This document shows positions 1 to 12,187 of a stretch of DNA of 64,000 nucleotides, one piece after another. The stretch is taken from NCBI GenBank assembly GCA_047967505.1, contig CM106538.1. One strand, given 5' to 3'. The notes under the pieces were generated by a model. That model ran no database searches. It saw only the letters and a list, made by a program, of their open reading frames with translations, and had not been told where the DNA came from. Each line of letters starts with the position of its first letter. The stretch's first letter is position 1. This DNA is from Dipteris shenzhenensis. Lineage: Eukaryota > Polypodiophyta > Polypodiopsida > Gleicheniales. Position numbers and translations under genes: made by a program.

Positions 1-1174
1 GTTTCTTTGTTCTCTATTACCTGGGGGATTGTTAGGTTAGTCAGGCTTCACCCTCATGTGGTTATAGAGTAGTTAGGGCATTACAGTCCACATGGACCTC
101 TTGCATGCAATCACCTACGGAGAAGGTGGTTGCCTTACTCCAGAGTACTCTCTAGGGTGGTTGCCTCCATTCCAGTTCTCTCCAGGGCGGCGATGAGAGT
201 CGCTCTCCATGTTTTCAGCAGGGTTGTCAACCTCTTGACTCCTCGACATAGCCAAGGTCAGCAAGATTACGTGCTGGAGAGGTAGTATCATCAGTTGGTG
301 TGTAGATGTCTATTTGTCTTGATCGGGTCAGTGGTTCGTGTGTGTTGAGTTGTAAGCCTTTGTGTCAGAGTCTTTGTGACAGAGCCTTTATGGCTATCTA
401 TTACAACTTTGCAGTGAGCAACAAGCCCAGTAGGGATGCGCTCGAGCTTTTGATGAATAGAAGTGTTATTTTTTTGTGTGATCTATCGTGTTAATTAGTA
501 TCTCGGCTCTCTTTCTTCTTAGAGCTTCTATTTCGTCGTGGATCAACCAAGACAATTGTATTACATGCATTACTGATTTGAAGCAATTATCCATCAAACT
601 CTTCTTAAATGGCCCACAAACTTCCTATGCTATTTGAGTAAACTTGTCTGAGGATACTCCAACACACAAGACCCATATTTGTCTCGCTTTAAACAAATTA
701 ATGCACACACACCTTGAACCCATATCCAAACACTTAACTAACCAAATTCCTCATACTCTTTGGATGTCATTTGAGCAAACCCTCATGGAAGTACTCCAAA
801 GCACACGGCACATATATTTGGAAAACGTGTCACCACAAAAACAAATGCCTCACAAATTTCATATGCTATTCAAGCAAACCCTTTCTGAGATACTCCAAAG
901 TACAAGAAACATAAATATTTTATTCCACGAAAAATTAACACGTTCACACCCTAACCCTCAAAGCAAGTTTTAAAAGAACCAAGCTGCTTATTAAAAACCC
1001 TTGACAACGCACTTGTGATTCCAAAAGGTGGCCATATTTTTTTCCATGAAATAGAATAAGCAAAAGGCAAATTTCTTAACCCCATGAAAACATGTAATTT
1101 GCTTGCCAAAAGATAAATTTCTCAACCCTGTGAAAACACATAATTTTCTTTTAACCAACTCCACAAGAGACAAT

Positions 1175-1178
<4 letters not shown>
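1..1178. other. Non-coding stretch, no gene recognised
   Basis: Short open frames occur at 306-494 and 644-973 but none resembles a known family, and the second is produced by a degenerate tandem repeat (listed separately). Base composition is AT-rich and unlike the exons of the gene at 3.5-8.1 kb. No transposon end or RNA gene was seen. Confidence 0.5.
590..935. repeat. Degenerate tandem repeat, about three copies of roughly 115 bp
   Basis: Three successive blocks share the order 'cctca(c/t)a..tt(c/t)..tatgctatttgagcaaac', then a 'ctgagatactccaa' motif, near 605-660, 745-800 and 845-905. The last two blocks translate to related peptides containing EVLQSTR and EILQSTR, which is why a 109-codon frame appears open here. 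I read this as a decayed minisatellite, not a gene. Confidence 0.55.

Positions 1179-1222
<44 letters not shown>
1179..1222. repeat. (AG)n microsatellite, about 22 units
   Basis: An uninterrupted AG dinucleotide run. Similar GA/CT tracts recur at about 16992-17019, 23395-23437, 44700-44735, 59160-59390 and 61808-61840, so this dinucleotide is common in the genome. It explains the RERERE peptide in one open frame. Confidence 0.95.
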
Positions 1223-1223
<1 letters not shown>

Positions 1224-3510
1224 CTCATTGTTGCAATGCACAGAATGCATTGGCCAACCCACTGCACTCCATACATCATGCCATGATCTTTACAAACCCA
1301 TCTATCTCATCTAGCCTCTCCAATGTTCCCACAAAGCATGCAAACATATAAGTCCTCCCCCCCCAAAACAATTTGTGAATGCCAAAATATTCAACTTTTC
1401 AAATTTCACCAACTCTTGTCTACCCTTGACTTTAAATGTCTTCTCCTTTTAGTGACTCATTAAAGATTTCCATATGCATTATATATATACAAAGCATCAA
1501 TTTATTGGAAAGACATAAAAGTGGCTTGGACCTAAAGCATGTGAAGCAATGCTAAAAGTCAAACGGATTTATCTTTTTGTACATACTTTCAAAGCCATTA
1601 TAAGTAAAAGATAATTATTAGCAATAATTATGTGAACCTATTTTCTATTTCATTTATTTTTCCACATTTGCAAAAGCACATCCAATCAGCTCAGCATAAA
1701 AACCACACCATAGATATTTCATTGCACATGGAAATCGAACTACCACACCTTTGCATGACATGATGCAACCTATGATCTAAAGAGAAGCCCGAGTTAGTTG
1801 TGAGGCGAAAGCAACAAACATACAAACCACTTCACAACTAAAACATGATCACCTCACAAATGAAATGCTATCCATTCAAACTACATGATCTTATTCAATG
1901 CATGAACCGCAAGGCGAGGTGCAAGGATAAGCAACATGCAGATGCAGAGATAAGTGATATGCTCTGATACCAACCATGGATGATTTTTTCAAGTTAGTTT
2001 CATTAAGAAGCTAAACTTTAATATTGGCATCAAAAGTTTGTATGCCCTAATAAAAATAAATATTTGAAACATTCGCCAGGAAAGGTGAAGCAAATGGCCA
2101 CGACCATCCAAAGCACTCGGTATAGCTAGAGCCCAAAACACGCACCTAACCAAGCAAAGCTCCACTCTATACAATTAACTAGCTCTAGTTACCTGAAATG
2201 GAGCCATCGTGGACAATAGTTATTTACAATTGCCTTTGAAATCAACCCCGAAGTCAATCCTATAGCATTGTCTCTAGCGAGCCAGTGCTAACAAGAGGGC
2301 ATTCCCATGTATCGTAGTGGGGATGAGTTCGGCCCTTATTTGGTTATCTTCATCATTTTAGCCTTGAACATGTGAGGGGCTACTAACAGCATGAATTTGA
2401 GTGCAAACGAGCGTGAATGTAGCGAGCCACCATTTTTTCCCAATGCAAAACTACAAAACTCAAACTTTGGGTCCTTGAATGTAGGTTCAACGGGCACAAA
2501 CTTCGTAGAGCTTTGTTGTTGTCATGTTGATGCCGATTGTGGAGGCTTGAAAATCTCCCTCAACGTGTTCACCTCATAAAATTTTAGTGTACCAAGTGCA
2601 TTCAAAAGGAGGGATATTTTAACAGCCCATAAAATTTTTAGTGTACCTCGTGCATTCAAAAGGAGGGATATTTTAATTTAACCTTTTAGAAAATTTTAAC
2701 AGGTTTACAATAATAGGAGGCGTTTTTCAATTCAGGTTTACTAAAAAATCACTTAGTTCATAAGTAAAGATGGGTGTTTTTATTAGGGGGAAAATTTTAG
2801 TTGAGGGGTTTTTTAAATACCCCTTGAAGGCACGTGATACATAGGTTTTCTAAGTAGTGCACCCCGCGAGAAATCTCCATCCTAGAGTTGAGTGTCATCT
2901 CCAGAATTAGCCGAAAGAGTGCAAAGCGGTAGCCATGCAATGCGACAAGGTTGGAGACGAGGAGGGGGATGAGAGGTTGAGCAAGCTCTTGAAGGGGGTT
3001 GGTCCCAAGGATAGCGGATGTTTGATATCTCCAACAAAAGGGCCTTAGGAAAGGTAATCTAGCAAGTAAGGATTGTGCATGAAAAGGGCCTTAGGACAGT
3101 TAATCTGGTTACTCCTCCACTTCTTAAAACACGCAGATGTGTCTGATCTCCTCGACAAGTAGAATTATAGCTTTAGCATATAATGCTACGCAGCTGCTGT
3201 TGACCTATTTGTTGCTTCATGAATCAGTATTCCGGCTGCCTTGGGTCCCCTCAGGATTATCCGTGGCTGCCATTTCTCGCTCATCTGTTTTGCTTTGCAG
3301 ATTGCCAACACAATATTCCGCCTTTATCCATGCGGACCTCGGATAATTGCTTCGATTTTGCTGCACACATCACCCTCGCATCTCTCCACCAATTATCCTC
3401 ACGCCTCTTCGCAATATCCTCTCAAATTACGTTGCTCGTGGAACAGCTTTTTGTATCCTGCAATTGCATCTGACTGAGCTATGGATCGCAGGATCAGCTG
3501 ATCCTTCTAG
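1223..3510. other. Intergenic region upstream of the CHUP1-like gene, with a 48 bp tandem duplication
   Basis: No coding region is supported. A 48 bp block (2575-2622) is repeated at 2628-2676 with few changes; both copies end in 'aaaaggagggatatttt'. The last few hundred bases before 3511 should hold the promoter and 5' UTR of the downstream gene, but I cannot point to a convincing TATA box or transcription start. Overlapping short frames at 3137-3532 have no recognisable product. Confidence 0.5.
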
Positions 3511-6500
3511 ATGTTATTTCGTATTGCTGTAGCAGTGACTTGCTCGATAGCGGCGTTTGGATATGCCCAACGGAGAAGACTGCAAGGTGAGAAGAAGAAT
3601 CAGTCCTCCACTTTAAGTAATTAGAGCGAGTCGCAACCTGTATCCGGAAATATAGAATTATGAATGATTGATTTCGTAGCTGAGGGAAAGCTAGCTTGAA
3701 AGAATTCTACTGAGATCAGAGAGCCTGATACAGGACCAGCTAGCTACGTAGAAAATATTGTGAATGAGTCCATCAAGAAGACACGAAGCTTTGCTGATCT
3801 CAATATATCAGCACCGAAAGGGCAGGTACGACGATCGAACTTCTCCTCTTCTGGTCGTGATCCTTGAGAGAGTATTGCCGAATTCCAATGAATCACAAAT
3901 CGCAACTTTTCCGCTCATATTTTCAGGAGGAGGAAGCCAGGCAGCCAATTCACTCAGCCTCGATGCCTGGTTTTGAAGGCCTATGCTTTGAAAGCCTGTC
4001 CCTAGGAGCAATTGGCCACCAAGATGATCAAATAACTAAAATTGTCTCCAAAAACTTAGGCAACAGCGGTAATTCAGCTTTGGCGCAGGGTTATATACGT
4101 AGAATCTTTCGAATTGTTTAGTGGGAGATACTTTAAATATTTGCACCAGGCTAATCTCGTGCAATTGTGTATTTAATTCTCAGATAGTGCCGATTCAGAA
4201 TCCAAGGTTACAAAACTACAGAGGATTGTAGGAACTGAAATAACGCGATTGAAGATTGCGGTATCAGAAATGCGCTATAAAAAAACCAAGCTCGAGGCTC
4301 AACTTCTCGAATATAGTTGCCTCAAGGAGCGACAGCGAGGTTACGTGGAGCTGGAAAGCGAGCTAATAAGGAAGGATGCAGAGATTAAAAGTCTTCATTT
4401 TCAAGTCTCTGCTCTTGAAGCTCAGCTTGACAATTCGCGTAATACCCTCTCCGGAAAGGATGTTTTGGAAAAAGAACTCCGAATGGCCAAAACTAAAATC
4501 ACGCAATTGCAAAGAGAAACGCGGAATGATGCAACTCATACAAAGACGCAGCTTCTACTTTTGAAAAGACAGTTCGGCGAACTTCAGGGGGTGCAGGAAC
4601 TGAATTTACGAAAAGAAGTACAGCTCGAGACGAAACTCCAACAATTGGAGGCCGAGCTTGAGGAGCTCCACCAAAGGAATAAGGAGCTTCTACATGAGAA
4701 GCAAGAACTGGATCTGAAATTGGCAGCTGCAGGACAAAAGATCATGGAAACGTCTATCGCATTGGAGGTGAGATTCGCAGTTTTCTTTATAATAAAGCAG
4801 GCGGGGGCAGGTTATGTTTTTATCATTCATGGTTTTGCAGCGTTAATGATCTCCATTATCTGATTCTTTGGCAGAGGGATGGAGAGGCAAGCGCAGAAGC
4901 AGAAGCCTTTGAATTGAGGTATGCAAACAACAATATTAGAAAGGCAGTGGAAGATCTCCAGATGAGCCGGTTTGCTGAGGTTGAAGAGCTTGTGTATATG
5001 AAGTGGGTGAATGCCTGCTTACGACACGAATTAGATATGTATAAGGCTACCTCCACAGCACAGCTAGATTGCAATGAAGGTGAACGTAGTAGCCCTGCAT
5101 CGCAGCATACTCCGAAACAGAGTGCGGTGCAAAGTGCAAGGCCTAACCTCACAGAAAGGGAGACTAGTAATTTGAAGAGTTTTAGCTCAAAGCCACTCGT
5201 GGATCATGCAATTGATGATATACATCTGTCGCAGAGCAGCTCTGGCCAGCAAGTGTTGAAAACTAGTCCCCAGAAGCAGGAAAGAAACAGAAATCTCATA
5301 ACATCTTACAGACTTTCTCTGTCTTCAGATTCAGAGGCCTTATTAAGTAGCACTACTCCGAAGCCTAGGCGTCATTCTGCTTCTAGCATATCCATACTAG
5401 AGGCCTACCTGCAAGGAAAAGGTGTTGAAGAGGTAGTGATTTCAAAGAATGGAAGCAAGGGCTTGAACAAATTAGCCACCTCCAGGTTCTCCTTGTCCGC
5501 CTCATTTGGGAACCGGTATGATTTGGGAGGATCACCATTTGATGCTTCTAAAAGGAAAATCAAATTGCCGAGACAGGTTTCACCAAGAGAGGCAGCAGGC
5601 TCAGACGCAGGAAAAATTGATGTTTCTAGTGAAGTAGCTGCTTCCTTTCAGCGTTTATGTGCTGCTAGTCGATTGAACGATAAACATCCGTCTTTCAAGG
5701 ATCTGTATAAGCTTACTCAAGTAAATAAAGAGTCAACAAGGATAGAGAATCTGGTGGACAGCGTGAAGGAGGAGGTCCAAAAAGAGGACAGGACTTGCCT
5801 GCAAATACCACAAACTCGGGAAGTTGTGGACAAATCTTCATTTGAGAATGTTTCTGCTCACAGTGGCCTCAGGAAACATCCCCTAATCAATAAGCCAAAA
5901 TTACTCATAGACGTTTCAAAAAGAGCCGATGATACCAAGCCTTTTGATCAATATTCTATTGCAAGAACTAATCCTTCTGGAGCTACACAGAGCACCTCAG
6001 AGCCTCCCACAACTCGTCCTTTTCGATCACGGGCAACACCAGCTTTTGCAGCCCCTCCAATTCCCAACTACTCAATGAGTTCACAATTTCAAGCTAATGA
6101 AGAGGTCCAACGCGCCATACTGGTGGCGGAAGATTTCCAATCACCTGTAAGGAAAAATAGAGAAATAAGCACCGATGCACTCTCTGAGGGAATTGCGAAG
6201 GCTGCTATCACACACAGAAATCTGATTGGAGAAATCGAGGATCAGTCAACATTCTTACTGGCTGTAAGTATAACCCCATGGAACTTGTGAGCTTGATAGT
6301 GATTTTGATTCTTCCATTTCATCAAGTTTTTTGCTTTGTTGTTCTTGTCTACTTTTGAATTTGAAAGGCTTGTATTTTCTGCTCAGGTAAGAGCAGATGT
6401 GGAGACTAAACGTACTCTTGTTCACAATTTGGCAAGAGAAATACGAGCTGCAGATCCGATCAACATTGAGGATGTGATTGCATTTGTTAGGTGGCTCGAT

Positions 6501-8091
6501 GAAGAACTTTTACATCTGGTATGTCTTATCCATACCTTGCATCTTACTAGTCTCTAATAGAGAGTGAGACCCTATCAATGAAGCAGTTATGAGCCATCGT
6601 CGTAAGTTGCACACACATTATGTGGAGGCCATGCTACAAACAATTCAAACCGAGACTACGTAAAAACTTCCGAAGGCACCCTTTAGTCTCCTTGCACAAA
6701 TAAATAAGGACGCTTCGGAAAAGAGGGTAATAAGATCTCCGTCAAAGAATTTTTCCATTTTTCCCTTAGCAGGAGCTGTCTTTGATCGTGGCAAATTGAG
6801 TTAAAGATACCACTGAGTTGCCGTAGATCTCGGTGGTAGCCTTACTGTAACTTTTTTCGATTCCCTTTGTAATCTTCCCGAACTCTGTTGGCTAGAATCC
6901 TTTTCTGTGCATTTCTACAGGTTGACGAACGAGCTGTACTGAAGCATTTTGATTGGCCTGAAGAAAAAGTTGATGCTTTGAGGGATGCAGCATTTGAGTT
7001 TCAAGGTATCAAGACATTGGAAACAGAGATCAGCTCCTATGAAGATGAAACCAACGTCCCATCCGAACGTGCTCTAAAGGCTATGCTGGCTTTGCAAGAA
7101 AGGCAAGCGCTTACATAACCCTTCTCTCGAAATACTTAAGCAACTTTCAAAAGAGCTGACCAAAGTCCTCGCATTTCCCTCGGTGAAAGTCTGTCATTAT
7201 GGCTGTACGTCGCACAGTTTTTCAAGAATAGATCTAATTGTTCCGCAGAAAGGAACCTGCTAACATATATTGTCCTTATTTTCTATCAGGACTGAGGATT
7301 GTGTATATTCTTTCTTACAATCTCGAGACCTGTCTATAGCAAGGTATACGGAATTTAAAATTCCAACGAGTTGGATGCTTGATTCTGGACTGATTGGAAA
7401 GGTAATCCTGATCAGCTTTCTAAAGAAATGAAGGGAACTGTGTCAAATCAGAGCTAGAAAGTTAAATGCATCTCCTCTGTATGTCTTCTAGCTTGAATGG
7501 TCTGTTTATTGTCATCTCTCCTGACATTCCAGTGCACATCTCTCTTGACTTTCCAGTTCATTGGTGCATATATAGCATTAACCACAACAGTGATTCTCAT
7601 TATGAAATTGCAGATTAAGATTGCATCTATCCAGTTAGCTAGAAAATATATGAACAGAGTAGTCGCACAGCTTGATGATCTCAGAAGCACTTCAGACGAA
7701 AATTCTCTGAGAGATCACTTGCTATTGCGAGCTGCCGAATTTGCTTTTCGAGTACATCAGGTAGAAATGACTAAATTTTGTTGAATTCAAGAGTGTCTGT
7801 CAACCCCTTTTTTTTTCTGTCAGCCCTTTATGTAGATAAATTGCGTGAGAGCTTTACTTCCAATACGTGCTCAGCTACGAAGTCTTCTATTTTTACAAGA
7901 CTTCGGTGGCTGGGCCTAAATTTGTTAAAGCATCATTTATAGATGGTTCATTTTTTACTGTCTTTGAAGTAACACCCTGTGATTTTATTTTGTACATTCA
8001 GTTTGCTGGAGGGTTTGACAGCGAGATCATGCATACCTTTGAAGGCCTGAAAAGCAAAGCTGATGGCTTTTTAAACCATACACAGTTGTAA
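3511..8091 (+). CDS. CHUP1-like: CHUP1 homologue (chloroplast unusual positioning 1), ten predicted exons
   Basis: The predicted exons are 3511-3586, about 3722-3825, 3927-4068, 4184-4767, 4875-6263, 6387-6518, 6921-7102, 7290-7401, 7614-7760 and 8002-8091. They total 2958 nt and 985 aa, close to the roughly 1000 aa of Arabidopsis CHUP1. The start is chosen because MLFRIAVAVTCSIAAF matches the family's short hydrophobic N-terminus, which inserts in the chloroplast outer envelope. Residues about 110-300 form a long coiled coil. Residues about 338-356 carry the family signature (EVEELVYMKWVNACLRHEL), and VAASF near residue 555 is a second conserved block. The C-terminal third, from NLIGEIEDQSTFLLA through FDWPEEKVDALRDAAFEFQ to FAGGFDSE, is the strongly conserved CHUP1 domain linked to chloroplast-actin filaments. 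The usual long poly-proline stretch is absent (only APPIP). All splice phases agree. The acceptor of exon 2 is weak and uncertain, and intron 7 uses a GC donor. By family, CHUP1 moves chloroplasts in response to blue light. Confidence 0.9.
7103..7289 (+). other. GC-AG intron in the CHUP1-like gene
   Basis: Exon 7 must end in ...GAAAG for the reading frame to join the next conserved exon (ACTGAGGATTGT). The only donor that keeps the frame is AG|GCAAGC, a GC donor with otherwise strong consensus. The acceptor is TTCTATCAG|G. No GT lies nearby that restores the frame. GC-AG introns are a known minor class in plants. Confidence 0.75.
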
Positions 8092-9591
8092 GAAAATTCG
8101 TCATGAACTTCCTCCAGGTAATTTTCAAGGTGGTTCTTGTATTGAAAGATCTAATAAAACCTAGAAAAAGGTTGTATTCGTAAATAGAGGTCTGTCTCTA
8201 TAGAGTAGCTCAATCAAAATACGGTCCTTGCTTAATTGTATGCACCCCCAAAAAGCATGTATCATAAGTTTTATTTTATGGATTCACAAACCTTACTCTA
8301 CTATCTTGCTGCTAAATGTATGGCAAAATGAGGTTTATTTTTTCCAATCTTTTAGGGGATACAAACTTTCCATCAAGCATAATTTTGGGAATAGAGAATT
8401 ACAGCTAAGCTACAATTTCAGCAAATGTTTACTAAAAAAGTAGAAAGTTTCCACTTTTTGGTTGAACATTTATATTGTAAACGAGATGCCGGGTACATAA
8501 ATTAAACTCAAAGCTGGGCAATAAGTACCAACCAAATATTTGCACTTTGCATGTCTAAGTTAACGAATAATGAGATTCTCCAATCATAGATTCAATAGCA
8601 CATTTCAATGTGATTACTTCAACATGCCCCAAGTGCTTTCCTATTAATAATATGGTCCTTGACAAGAAGCTTTGAAGCCTTTGATGTAGTTATAGGTGAT
8701 TTAGAACCCTTTCCCACCTGTAATTAGGTTATATTAATGAAGCTTAGCATAATAAATTTTATTAAGTTGAAGATAACCTTAACATGGGAATTACATACCA
8801 TTCATATCCACTAACTTATGCGCAAGTGGTCTTAACTAAAACTCTCGGGCTTTTTCCATACAAAATGGATTATTTCATCAATCACAAGTTTATTCTTTAA
8901 AGTTAAGGTCACAATGGATTCTTCTTTTCAAGTTCAAGACCTTTAAAATGAGTACCCATGTTGCATAGTGCAGAGTTGATCTTCATCATGAAATTCTCAT
9001 AACAAGATTCTTGCTTAAAGTGGCATTCCCATTGCTCACCCTTAACTATTAAATTTCTACATTCCAACTTCTATCTCTTCATAGAAGTCCTTAAAGTTCC
9101 TCTTTTTTTTTCTTTGGGAGGGGGGGGCGAGGGGGGTGCTTATTTTTACAAGCATTCTTCACAAGCCAATAAGAATCTTGCTCCAAGATTGGGATGCTTA
9201 ATCCTTTAATGTAGTTATATGCATTTTTCTTTACGCATTCTTGCCTCTAAAGAGCCACAAAACCAAAATGTTGCATCAACATTCTCTAAAGTTTTTCAAA
9301 CTCAAACAAAATAGCCTCCAAAAGATCCCCCCCTTCATGCGTACCTCGACATCTAGACCAATGTCCTAGCAAGTGTAGCATGGAATTTTTAATAAACATT
9401 TCAAATGTTTTACTATTCATTCTAGTGCAATGAGACTCAAGGCATTATGAGAGACACCATTGTTAGTGTCAAGGTCGTCACATGTATCAGAATTTCAAGC
9501 TCATCAGCAATTTCTTCATCAAACATTTCACTTGATGGCTTGAGAACTTCTATAATATTCCTCAAGGAAGAAGAAAGGCTACCTTAAGGAA
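8092..9591. other. Intergenic, nothing recognised
   Basis: AT-rich DNA follows the CHUP1-like stop codon. The first few hundred bases presumably include the 3' UTR. A T-rich then G-rich low-complexity patch lies at about 9100-9140. No coding region, transposon protein or RNA gene was found on either strand. Confidence 0.5.
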
Positions 9592-10452
9592 TAATGGTGT
9601 AGATGAAAATACTAAGCATGGCATGGACGAGACCATTAACTCCCCTCCGATTTGAAGATACTTTGGACCTTATGGTGGGAGAGCAACCAAACCTTTTGGC
9701 ATTCTTTATCTCCCCTTAGTGAGATTATGATCTATAGACTTAATATCTAACTCATTTGTGTCTTGGCCAAATGTCTCTAGTTGATGGATTCATAGTGTGG
9801 CAAGACACTCACTCTAACTTAAGGAAGAACTCATCCATTAGATCTATTGAGCATCTATATTAACACACATTGGATCATTCTAGCATACACATCCTTGTCT
9901 AGCTCATGAACTCAATCCACATATCATCGTAACATCTCTCCTACATCATTGTTTAATTGGGGCACTTGCAGATACAGACTAATCATGTGTGTTCGATAAT
10001 GGTGACCAAGATTGTTTGTTCTTTTCTACCTTTTTGTCTAACTAAACTATGGAGCGCTTCCAAGAAAGCAAGGATTTCCATAATCAGTTTATCCCTAATA
10101 AACAAAATGCATTAATGCATAAGCAAGACAATATGATCTTCTAGGCTATCATCTAAATGCACAAGGACCTCCACCATCTTCTCTCCCTATTAAATGTAAA
10201 TTCGAGACAAGTAATCAACTTGACAAAAGAATTTTGGATCTTCTTCAACAATCATCATGCAAAGAATTTCAATTTGATTTTTGATGTTGGTAGAAACTAT
10301 ACCATAATTTCTATACAAAATTTTGATCTTCTTCAATAATCATCATACGAGAAGTTCCACTTTGATTACTCGATGTCAATAGAATTACACCATCAATTTC
10401 CCTACAAAATATGTATGAATTGCTCTAAGGAAGGGGGGGGGGGGGGAGATCA
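9592..10452. repeat. Direct repeat copy 1 (pair with 12188-13010)
   Basis: Begins 'ccttaaggaat' and ends in a G-run followed by 'gagatcat'. It matches 12188-13010 in the same orientation at high identity, apart from small indels and a roughly 40 bp gap in the second copy near 12430. It carries no recognisable protein. No TG...CA ends or primer-binding site support calling the pair LTRs, so it is an unclassified dispersed repeat or segmental duplication. Confidence 0.8.
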
Positions 10453-11432
10453 TCTGTTGACACATGTTCGCGAGTTGGGGGTGAGGATGGTATGCGCATG
10501 ATCGTGGGATTAGCGATAAAGCAATAGGCGGCGGGATGTTCAGGTTGGTGAGGTGCGAGTATAGCAACGATCAAGGGGTTAACTGTAAGCCAACAGGGCA
10601 TGGGGATAGACTTAAGGCGGTGGTCGACGGGTTGGCTACCTCCGAGGGATGCGAGTATGGCAACAGTCATAGGGTTGACAGTAAGCCAATTGGATGTCGG
10701 CATAGCCTCAAGGCCACAGGTCAACACGTGTTAGACTGGTAGGATAGCAGATTTTGACACGTATTAATTAAGGCAGCGGGTTAGATGGTGGACAATTGTA
10801 TCTCCATGCAACCACAATGGTGGGGTCATTGGAGTTATTTTAGCGCTATTTTGGTCATAAACCAAGGAAATTGTAGTCCTTCTTTCTTGGTTTATGATAT
10901 CTACGTCCAATAACAGGTTATATAAAAATTATCAACTTATACCGAGCAAAAATTGAACAGAGGATCTTGCATTTATAAAAACTTGACAATTGTTGTGAGC
11001 CTTAAACAAAAGATTAAAGGTAGCAGCCATAAGCATTCAAATACAAATATAAAAGTTAACAACAGTGCATACTGAGAGTCTCAAATTGAACGAAAGGAGA
11101 TTACCTAAATGCCTTAGAGACCAAAACATTACATCCAGTGAGCCAAAAGATCATTGAGACCCCAAAATATTACATCCAACCATTGTTGAGAGCCTCGTCT
11201 AAGCAGGAGGGAATTTGTACAACTCAGCTTTCTGCCAGTCTACCTTGTTGCATTAAAAATTTTTAGGGGCCTAAAAGACTCACAAATTGGCTTGTCCTAA
11301 ACATATTGCATGAAGTTTATGATGCACTTCTAGGGTCAGAGCATGATCAAGTACAGTCAATCACATGCACAACCAAAAGAGCACTACTAGGTGGGATTAC
11401 AAATTGATGGCAAGATCACATGGATGACATTA
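10453..11432. other. Non-coding spacer between repeats
   Basis: The first 280 bases are GC-richer and carry a degenerate repeated block: 'gcgagtat(a/g)gcaac', 'gttgac(a)gtaagccaa' and 'agcctcaaggccacag' recur between about 10550 and 10720. The rest is AT-rich and featureless. The open frame at 10536-10742 has no recognisable product. Confidence 0.4.
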
Positions 11433-11712
11433 GGGAAATTTGGAGCTCATTTTGGGGCCCTCTAAGGACTTCCCTTGAGAATATTCTCTCCAAAAAGAGG
11501 GGCATTTATAATATTTTGCAGATTAGCTCAAAACTTGTCGGACTTGGCATTTCTAGAACCTACTCTTTGAGGGCTTTTCAATTATTTATACCATGATGGT
11601 CAAAGAGTAGGTTGTGACCTAATTTGTAAAAAATTATCCATGCCTCTCTTTTTTTAGAGAATATTCTCAAGGGAAGTCCTTAGAGGGCCCCAAAATGAGC
11701 TCCATATTTCCC
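11433..11712. mobile_element. Foldback MITE, 280 bp, with about 76 bp terminal inverted repeats
   Basis: The left arm begins GGGAAATTTGGAGCTCATTT and the reverse complement of the right arm begins GGGAAATATGGAGCTCATTT. Similarity continues for about 76 bp with only a few mismatches. Between the arms a second inverted pair (ACCTACTCTTTGA / TCAAAGAGTAGGT) extends the foldback almost to the centre. The dinucleotide TA flanks both ends, consistent with the TA target site of Stowaway/Tc1-mariner MITEs, but the termini do not match the classic Stowaway consensus. It has no coding capacity. A transcript would form a long hairpin. Confidence 0.8.
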
Positions 11713-12187
11713 TAATGTATATATAAGTGATAGGTTCATTCATTCTTTTCAAAGGAATTGTTCATTTCATCAATGGCTTCACCTTAGCGGGGCCCAATAT
11801 TCAACTTGCCTTAAGATTTCACCAACACCATTACTATGGGTATCACCTTCGCTCTCAAATTGCACCCTAGTGTTCGGGTAAAAATAGAAATTATGCCGCA
11901 TGGATATTCCAATGTGTTGCTATTGCCATCATGATGGAGTACACATAACATTGTGCACATGCCATTTGTAGTACTTCATGGCATGGGAAAGGTTCTTGGT
12001 TGACATGTGGTTCCATGCATGTTGTCATCTTGCTATTGCTACCACAACAAGAGGACATGTGGCACTATGTAAGCTATAATGTGCTACTTCAATCCATGGG
12101 CAAGGTTTGGAGTGTGTTGCTACCACCACCGCACCATTAGTTCTTGGCATGAGGTCCAGTACAAGCCATAGTGCACTACTACAATCT
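11713..12187. other. Non-coding spacer
   Basis: AT-rich DNA between the foldback element and the second 0.85 kb repeat copy. No gene or transposon feature is supported. Confidence 0.4.
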
